In this document: piece by piece, positions 59,555 to 64,000 of the stretch | How positions within the stretch are numbered: position 1 is the first letter of the stretch | How the letters are laid out: the number at the start of each line of letters is the position of its first letter | Assembly: GCA_016235745.1 (NCBI GenBank) | Contig: JACRJA010000069.1 | Location: forward strand, 1 to 64,000 | Direction: 5' to 3' | DNA: 64,000 bases | Source of the DNA: Rhodocyclales bacterium | GTDB taxonomy: Bacteria; Pseudomonadota; Gammaproteobacteria; Burkholderiales; Rhodocyclaceae | Position numbers and translations under genes: made by a program | The notes under the pieces: model-generated | Databases searched by the model: none | Seen by the model: the letters and a program-made list of their open reading frames with translations, nothing else | What the model was told of the DNA's origin: nothing

Positions 59555-59881
59555 TCAGAGGTTTTTCAGCGTGCCCTTGGGCAGCACGGCGGCGATGGTG
59601 GGTTTTTGCACCGTTACTTCCACCCCTTTGGCGATCTCGACGCGCACGAAGTCGTCCTCGATCGCGGTGACGCGTCCGGCAATGCCGCCCTGGGTGATCA
59701 CCTCGTCGCCTTTGGCGAGCGCCTGGATCATGGCCTTGTGTTCTTTTGCCCGCTTCATCTGCGGCCGCACCATGAGGAACCACAGCACGACGAACATCAG
59801 GATGATGGGCAGCAGCTGCATCAGCCCGCCGGTGGGATCGGCGCTGGGGGCGGCTTGGGCGTAGGCGTTAGTGATGAACAT
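59555..59881 (-). CDS. yajC: preprotein translocase subunit YajC
   Basis: A 108-residue single-pass protein of the SecDF-YajC complex. The helix MQLLPIILMFVVLWFLMVRPQ lies at about residues 21-41, followed by a small cytoplasmic domain with KRAKEHKAMIQALAKGDEVITQGGIAGRVTAI. It is the first gene of the leftward yajC-secD-secF unit. tgt and queA, usual neighbours in enterobacteria, are not next to it. Confidence 0.96.
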   Translation of the reverse strand: MFITNAYAQAAPSADPTGGLMQLLPIILMFVVLWFLMVRPQMKRAKEHKAMIQALAKGDEVITQGGIAGRVTAIEDDFVRVEIAKGVEVTVQKPTIAAVLPKGTLKNL

Positions 59882-59911
59882 GAGGGAGACTCCTCGAAAG
59901 GGGAAAAGGAA

Positions 59912-59920
59912 ATTGTACCA
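59912..59920 (-). promoter_or_regulatory. extended -10 of the yajC-secD-secF promoter
   Basis: Leftward TGG-TACAAT (hexamer 5/6), 30 nt before the yajC start, in the 89-bp gap downstream of the response regulator gene. GAGGAG follows as ribosome site. Confidence 0.5.
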
Positions 59921-59970
59921 TCCGCAGGGAAAGCTTCGTCTTTAGGTAATTTTCATGATCCCTCGCGGCG

Positions 59971-60501
59971 CTACTGGGTCAGGCCGAGGCGCTGCATCCA
60001 GTAGCGCAGCTTGGCGAGCGTCCAGCCCAGCTCGCGTGCGGTCCGGCTCTGGTTCCAGCGGTTGCGCTCGAGGGCGGCGCGCAAGTCCTCGGGGGCGACG
60101 GGGGCGTCGTGATCCGGCGGACATTGGGCGAAGCCTTCGAGGAGATGGGCGAGGCGTTCGATGCGCAAGGGTTTGGTGAGAAAGTCGTGCGCCCCGAGCT
60201 TGACGGCTTGGACCGCGGTGTCGATGTCGCCGTAGGCGGTGAGCACGACCACGGGGGTGAGGGGGCGGCGCTCGCGGGCGTGGCGCACGAGCTCTAGCCC
60301 GTTGCCGTCCGGAAGGCGCAGATCGGTGAGGATGAGATGATACGGCGTGGCGGTATCGTCGAGCACGCGGCGGGCGCCAGCGCAGTCCCCGACGGCGTCG
60401 GCCTGCCAGCCATGACGCTGCAGCGCGAGCGTGAGCAGCGTGCGCAGGTCCGGTTCGTCGTCGATGAGCAGGGCACGGGGCATGGCAGCGTCGGTTGTCA
60501 T
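59971..60501 (-). CDS. two-domain response regulator with Fis-type HTH (RegA/ActR-like architecture)
   Basis: The 176-residue protein has an N-terminal receiver domain: acidic pair in LLIDDEPDLR, phosphorylation site Asp60 in ILTDLRLPDGNGLELV, Thr88 in VVLTAYGDIDTAVQAV, and Lys110 in FLTKP. A linker and a Fis-like helix-turn-helix (about residues 136-175) follow: LRAALERNRWNQSRTARELGWTLAKLRYWMQRLGL. There is no AAA+ domain between them. This layout is that of RegA/PrrA/ActR redox regulators, but the HTH also resembles NtrC-family ends. No histidine kinase is adjacent, so the signal is unknown. The ATG at 60501 is favoured over 60483. Confidence 0.88.
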   Translation of the reverse strand: MTTDAAMPRALLIDDEPDLRTLLTLALQRHGWQADAVGDCAGARRVLDDTATPYHLILTDLRLPDGNGLELVRHARERRPLTPVVVLTAYGDIDTAVQAVKLGAHDFLTKPLRIERLAHLLEGFAQCPPDHDAPVAPEDLRAALERNRWNQSRTARELGWTLAKLRYWMQRLGLTQ

Positions 60502-60628
60502 GCTTTTCCCATGATAATGGAGGCAGGGCGCGGCGGCAAGCGCTTCGTCCTGCCCTATGCTACACTGCACTGCAGCAAATGCGCCGAAGGCCGGCGCACG
60601 TTTTCCACCAACCAGAGAGGAGTCATCT

Positions 60629-61477
60629 ATGCAGACCATCTTCATCGTCGGCGCAGGAACGATGGGCAGCGGCATCGCCCAGGTCGCGGCCCAGAGCGGC
60701 TTTGCCGTGCGGCTCTACGACATTTCCGCCCAGCAGCTCGATCGGGCGCGGGCCAGCATCTCCGCCAACCTCGACCGCCTCGTGAAGAAAGAAAAACTCA
60801 CGGCGGCGGACAAGGACGCGACGCTCGCGCGCATCGAGACGGTGGGACAGCTCGACGGGGTGGCCGCGGCCGATCTGGTGATCGAGGCGGCCAGCGAAAA
60901 CGAGGCGCTCAAGCTTGAACTCTTCGCCAAGCTCGACGCGCTAGCCAAACCCGAGGCGATCCTCGCCTCCAACACGTCTTCCATCTCCATCACCAAGATC
61001 GCCGCGGCGACGAAGAATCCCGAGCGCGTGATCGGCATGCACTTCTTCAACCCGGTGCCGGTGATGGCGCTCATCGAGCTCATCCGCGGCCTGCAGACGT
61101 CCGACGAAACCTACCAGAAGGCCGAGGCGATCGCCAAGGCGCTGGGCAAGACGCCGGTGGCGGTGAAGAACAGCCCGGGCTTCGTGGTCAATCGCCTGCT
61201 GTGCCCCATGATCAACGAGGCGATCTTCGCCCTGCAAGAGGGGCTCGCGAGCGCCGAGGGGATCGACGAGGCGATGAAACTGGGGTGCAATCATCCGATC
61301 GGGCCGCTTGCATTGGCCGACCTCATCGGGCTCGACGTGGAGCTCGCGGTGATGCAGGTGCTCTACGAGGGGTTCAAGGACCCGAAATTCCGCCCGGCGC
61401 CGCTGCTCGTGGAGATGGTCGAAGCCGGCCGGCTCGGGCGCAAGACGGGCGAGGGTTTCTATCGCTACGACAAGTGA
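60629..61477 (+). CDS. 3-hydroxybutyryl-CoA dehydrogenase
   Basis: NAD(P)-dependent interconversion of acetoacetyl-CoA and 3-hydroxybutyryl-CoA, in fatty-acid or butanoate/polyhydroxybutyrate metabolism. The 282-residue protein has the Rossmann motif IFIVGAGTMGSGIAQVAAQSG, DLVIEAASENEALKLELFAKLD, ASNTSSISITKIAAATKNPERVIGMHFFNPVPVM with the catalytic histidine, KNSPGFVVNRLLCPMINEAI and GCNHPIGPLALADLIGLD. AGAGAGGAG precedes the ATG. It is divergent from the response regulator and ends at a strong terminator, so it is monocistronic. Confidence 0.95.
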   Translation: MQTIFIVGAGTMGSGIAQVAAQSGFAVRLYDISAQQLDRARASISANLDRLVKKEKLTAADKDATLARIETVGQLDGVAAADLVIEAASENEALKLELFAKLDALAKPEAILASNTSSISITKIAAATKNPERVIGMHFFNPVPVMALIELIRGLQTSDETYQKAEAIAKALGKTPVAVKNSPGFVVNRLLCPMINEAIFALQEGLASAEGIDEAMKLGCNHPIGPLALADLIGLDVELAVMQVLYEGFKDPKFRPAPLLVEMVEAGRLGRKTGEGFYRYDK

Positions 61478-61529
61478 GCGCCCGGCGGCCCGGCAGCGAT
61501 CGCCCTGGCTAGTCGCCGGGGCGCAGACG

Positions 61530-61560
61530 AAAAAACCGCGGCTTGAAACCGCGGTTTTTT
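61530..61560. terminator. bidirectional intrinsic terminator between hbd-type gene and rho
   Basis: A6-CCGCGG, CTTGAAA loop region, CCGCGG-T6: a compact perfect hairpin with A and T tracts on both sides, serving the rightward dehydrogenase gene and the leftward rho gene. Confidence 0.95.
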
Positions 61561-61620
61561 GCGCCCGAGTTTGGCGCAGGCCGGGCTGCAGGAAGCGGTT
61601 CCTGCCTTGCCCGTCCGGTC

Positions 61621-62880
61621 TCAGGCGCGGCGCATGGCGTCGAAGAACTCGGCGTTGTTCTTCGTCGCCTTGAGCTTGTCGAGGAGGAATTCCGTGGCTT
61701 CCAGGTCGTCCATACCGTAGAGGAGCTTGCGCAGGATCCACACCTTCTGCAGGATGTCGGGCTTCATCAGCAGCTCTTCGCGCCGGGTGCCGGAGCGGTT
61801 GACGTTGATCGCCGGGTAGACCCGCTTCTCGGCCATGCGCCGGTCGAGGTGCAGCTCCATGTTGCCCGTGCCCTTGAATTCCTCGTAGATCACGTCGTCC
61901 ATGCGGCTGCCGGTGTCGATGAGCGCCGTGGCGATGATGGTGAGGCTTCCCCCTTCTTCGAGGTTGCGCGCCGCGCCGAAGAAGCGCTTGGGCTTTTGCA
62001 GCGCGTTGGCGTCCACCCCGCCGGTGAGCACTTTGCCCGAGGAGGGGACGACGGTGTTGTAAGCGCGCGCCAGGCGCGTGAGCGAATCGAGCAGCACCAC
62101 CACGTCGCGTTTGTGCTCGGTGAGGCGCTTGGCCTTCTCGATGACGATCTCGGCCACCTGCACGTGGCGTGAGGCCGGCTCGTCGAAGGTGGAGGCCACC
62201 ACCTCGCCGCGCACCGAGCGCTGCATTTCGGTGACCTCTTCGGGGCGCTCGTCGATCAAGAGCACGATGAGCACCACGTCGGGGTGGTTGGAGGTGATGG
62301 CGTGGGCGATGTGCTGCAGCATCACGGTCTTCCCCGTCTTGGGCGGGGCGACGATGAGGCCGCGCTGCCCCTTGCCGATGGGGGCGATGATGTCGACCAC
62401 CCGTCCAGTGAGGTTTTCCTCGCTGCGGATGTCGCGCTCGAGCTTGAAGGCTTCGTTGGGGTGCAGCGGCGTGAGGTTCTCGAAGAGGATCTTGTGCTTG
62501 CACTTCTCGGGCGACTCGCCGTTGATGCGGTCGAGCTTCACCAGGGCGAAGTAGCGCTCGCCTTCCTTGGGAATGCGGATCTCGCCCTCGATGGTGTCGC
62601 CGGTGTGCAGGTTGAAGCGCCGGATCTGGGAGGGAGAGACGTAGATGTCGTCGGGGCTGGCGAGGTAGGAGGTGTCAGGCGAGCGCAGAAAGCCGTAGCC
62701 TTCGGGCAGGACTTCCAGGACGCCTTCGCCGAAGATGGGCTCCCCTTTCTTGGCGCGGTTCTTGAGAAGAGCGAACACGAGTTCGTGTTTGCGCAGACGG
62801 TTGGCGCCTTCGATGCCTTGTTCATTGGCTAGGGCCAAGAGCTGGCTGACGTGCAGCGACTTGAGCTCGGACAGATGCAT
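61621..62880 (-). CDS. rho: transcription termination factor Rho
   Basis: Hexameric RNA-dependent ATPase that ends transcription. The 419-residue protein begins [22 protein letters not shown] and has the cold-shock-like RNA site [35 protein letters not shown], Walker [23 protein letters not shown], Walker [17 protein letters not shown], the Q-loop [16 protein letters not shown] and the R-loop [35 protein letters not shown]. The ATG at 62880 matches the family start. It follows trxA, as in many proteobacteria. Confidence 0.98.
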   Translation of the reverse strand: MHLSELKSLHVSQLLALANEQGIEGANRLRKHELVFALLKNRAKKGEPIFGEGVLEVLPEGYGFLRSPDTSYLASPDDIYVSPSQIRRFNLHTGDTIEGEIRIPKEGERYFALVKLDRINGESPEKCKHKILFENLTPLHPNEAFKLERDIRSEENLTGRVVDIIAPIGKGQRGLIVAPPKTGKTVMLQHIAHAITSNHPDVVLIVLLIDERPEEVTEMQRSVRGEVVASTFDEPASRHVQVAEIVIEKAKRLTEHKRDVVVLLDSLTRLARAYNTVVPSSGKVLTGGVDANALQKPKRFFGAARNLEEGGSLTIIATALIDTGSRMDDVIYEEFKGTGNMELHLDRRMAEKRVYPAINVNRSGTRREELLMKPDILQKVWILRKLLYGMDDLEATEFLLDKLKATKNNAEFFDAMRRA

Positions 62881-62975
62881 GGTTTTCGGTCGATGAAGGT
62901 GCTGGATGGGATGAGATCGAAGCCGGCTCACCGCGAGGATCGCCGCGGGTCGCCGGAAGGGGAAAGCTGAAAGGT

Positions 62976-62996
62976 GGCCGGCGCGAGTGGCCGGCC
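62976..62996 (-). other. GC-rich hairpin in the trxA-rho intergenic region
   Basis: GGCCGGC, 7-nt loop, GCCGGCC. In the leftward direction it lies about 30 nt after the trxA stop and 95 nt before rho, without a clean T-run (ACCTTTC follows). It could reduce read-through from trxA or belong to the rho leader, where autoregulation is known in other bacteria. The rest of the 144-bp gap shows nothing distinctive. Confidence 0.4.
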
Positions 62997-63024
62997 GGAA
63001 AACACCTCAGGCGCGCGGCCGGCG

Positions 63025-63351
63025 TCAGAGGTTGCTGTCGATGAACGCGGTGAGCTGGGATTTGGACAATGCCCCGACGCGGGTGGCCTCGACGTTGCCG
63101 TTCTTGAAGAGCATCAGCGTGGGGATGCCGCGCACGCCGTATTTGGCGGGTGTGTCGGGGTTCTGGTCGATGTCGAGCTTGCAGACCTTGAGTTTGCCGG
63201 CGTATTCCTTGGCGATCTCGTCGAGGATCGGGGCGATCATCTTGCACGGGCCGCACCATTCGGCCCAGAAGTCGAGCAGCACCGGCGTCTTCGACTGCAG
63301 GACTTCCTGCTCGAAGGTGGCATCGCTCACGTGGTGGATGTGTTCACTCAT
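63025..63351 (-). CDS. trxA: thioredoxin 1
   Basis: General cytoplasmic disulfide reductase. The 108-residue protein has [24 protein letters not shown] (WCGPC, Cys33/Cys36), [29 protein letters not shown] with the cis-proline IPT, and a normal C-terminus ([13 protein letters not shown]). The ATG at 63351 gives the usual length; the longer frame to 63411 is not supported. It precedes rho and is divergent from fdxA. Confidence 0.97.
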   Translation of the reverse strand: MSEHIHHVSDATFEQEVLQSKTPVLLDFWAEWCGPCKMIAPILDEIAKEYAGKLKVCKLDIDQNPDTPAKYGVRGIPTLMLFKNGNVEATRVGALSKSQLTAFIDSNL

Positions 63352-63564
63352 CGTGTGTCTCGGGGGTGGTCGGGAGAGAAGGAAAGCCCCGGCCGAACGG
63401 CTGCGGGGCAATAGGGCGTAACTTAGGGCATCACGGCCGCGACGTCAAGGGGTAAGAGGGCAGGAAGGGGAGGGTCGGCGCGCAAAACGCCGAAGGCGTG
63501 GTATAAATGCAAAAAAGAGGGCGAGCCGTTCGCCCGGCCATTGCGCACAAACAGGGGATTGCTC
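63352..63564. promoter_or_regulatory. divergent trxA/fdxA intergenic region with fdxA extended -10
   Basis: This 213-bp gap separates trxA and fdxA. For fdxA, TGG-TATAAA (63499-63507, followed by T) is an extended -10 with a 5/6 hexamer, about 58 nt before the start codon. No -35 match is needed or seen. AGGGGA precedes the fdxA ATG. A trxA promoter was not recognised. Confidence 0.5.
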
Positions 63565-63888
63565 ATGACCTACGTCGTGACCGAAGCGTGCATCCGTTGC
63601 AAGTATACCGACTGTGTGGACGTCTGTCCCGTGGATTGCTTCCGCGAGGGCCCGAACATGCTGGTGATCGATCCGGACGAGTGCATCGATTGTTCACTGT
63701 GCGTGCCGGAATGCCCGGTGGAGGCCATCTACGCCGAAGACGACGTTCCGGCCGATCAGCGCGAGTTCATCGCGCTCAACGCGGAGCTCGCCAAGCAATG
63801 GCCGCCGATCGTGGAGCGCAAGGAGCCTTTGCCTGATGCCGACGAATGGGCCAAGGTGAAACACAAGCGCGATCAGCTCATCCGTTGA
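63565..63888 (+). CDS. fdxA: seven-iron ferredoxin FdxA ([3Fe-4S][4Fe-4S])
   Basis: Small electron carrier, 107 residues. The first cluster region [18 protein letters not shown] has the pattern for a 3Fe-4S plus shared 4Fe-4S ligands. The second, [23 protein letters not shown], provides the remaining cysteines. The C-terminal [13 protein letters not shown] and the basic end KHKRDQLIR match the FdxA type. It may be a partner of the Fpr reductase encoded at 55851, although this is inference. Confidence 0.96.
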   Translation: MTYVVTEACIRCKYTDCVDVCPVDCFREGPNMLVIDPDECIDCSLCVPECPVEAIYAEDDVPADQREFIALNAELAKQWPPIVERKEPLPDADEWAKVKHKRDQLIR

Positions 63889-63905
63889 ACAGCCGGGAGC
63901 CAAGC

Positions 63906-64000
63906 ATGAAAGTACGTGAAATCCTGGCGATCAAGGGAACGGCGCTCTTCACCATCACGCCGCGGCATTTCTTGTCCGATGCGGTGGCGGTGATGGTGGA
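63906..64000 (+). CDS. CBS-domain protein (5' end only)
   Basis: The frame starts at the ATG at 63906, preceded by GGGAG, and runs off the window after 31 codons: MKVREILAIKGTALFTITP followed by HFLSDAVAVMV. This matches the start of short two-CBS-domain proteins (about 140 residues), which bind adenosyl ligands and act as energy sensors. The rest cannot be seen. It lies 17 nt after fdxA and is probably cotranscribed. Confidence 0.75.
   Translation, partial: MKVREILAIKGTALFTITPRHFLSDAVAVMV

Noticed and set aside
57410-60004. 864-codon rightward frame antisense to secD and yajC
   Set aside because: The length comes from GC-rich codon bias. The product is rich in His, Arg and Gly without motifs, while secD and yajC are certain.

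Overview
The window is a GC-rich, gene-dense stretch of a bacterial chromosome. It is almost entirely housekeeping genes, with one mobile-element remnant at the left edge. Gene content and order point to a betaproteobacterium of the Hydrogenophilales/Rhodocyclales/Nitrosomonadales type: trpG-trpD-trpC, tlpA/aroQ/accB/accC/prmA/zinc-ribbon, a yraN-diaA-dolP block divergent from rsmI, the complete mraZ-to-lpxC division and cell-wall cluster followed by secA and argJ, yajC-secD-secF, and trxA-rho. LPS (waaA, lpxC), TolC, DolP and SlyB-like genes show a Gram-negative, and MurE carries the DNPR motif for meso-diaminopimelate. The genus cannot be fixed from sequence alone.

Layout. Positions 1-855 hold the 3' part of a group II intron: the C-terminal half of a maturase plus domains V and VI. 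From 1065 to 9707 a rightward run carries trpG-trpD-trpC, then an RND efflux adaptor and pump, a PCMT-like methyltransferase and a TolC-type channel, convergent with waaA. Then come apaH, and a leftward plsC, phoX and chemoreceptor block with a convincing Pho box in front of phoX. A PfkB kinase and a glycine-zipper lipoprotein follow. The leftward block 24133-18146 (unknown gene, tlpA, glycine-zipper protein, aroQ, accB, accC, prmA, zinc-ribbon protein) is divergent from mpl-alkA. Next are a frameshifted calcium-binding-type gene, the diverging yraN/diaA/dolP and rsmI/pyrC units, a lipoprotein and the RNase P RNA.

The dcw cluster (32093-49689) runs mraZ, rsmH, ftsL, ftsI, murE, murF, mraY, murD, ftsW, murG, murC, ddl, ftsQ, ftsA, ftsZ, lpxC. 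Most junctions overlap or abut, so it probably forms one long transcription unit, and five TGG-type boxes in perfect 10-bp phase precede mraZ. To its right lie a small membrane protein, dciA, secA, argJ, purB and fpr. They are followed by leftward secF-secD-yajC and a response regulator, then hbd, then leftward rho and trxA, then fdxA and the start of a CBS-domain gene.

Most notable beyond routine annotation: (i) a short element with terminal inverted repeats, two clear copies and a possible third, each just upstream of a gene or rnpB; (ii) the five-box array before mraZ; (iii) a Pho box and correctly spaced -10 before phoX, with a chemoreceptor gene directly downstream in the same direction; (iv) a C-terminal frameshift in the EF-hand-like gene, with the family's usual ending still readable in another frame; (v) a PCMT-family protein without the usual isoaspartyl-binding motif inside an efflux operon. 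I saw no CRISPR array, tRNA, prophage or defence island. Nothing here is clearly a new multi-gene system.
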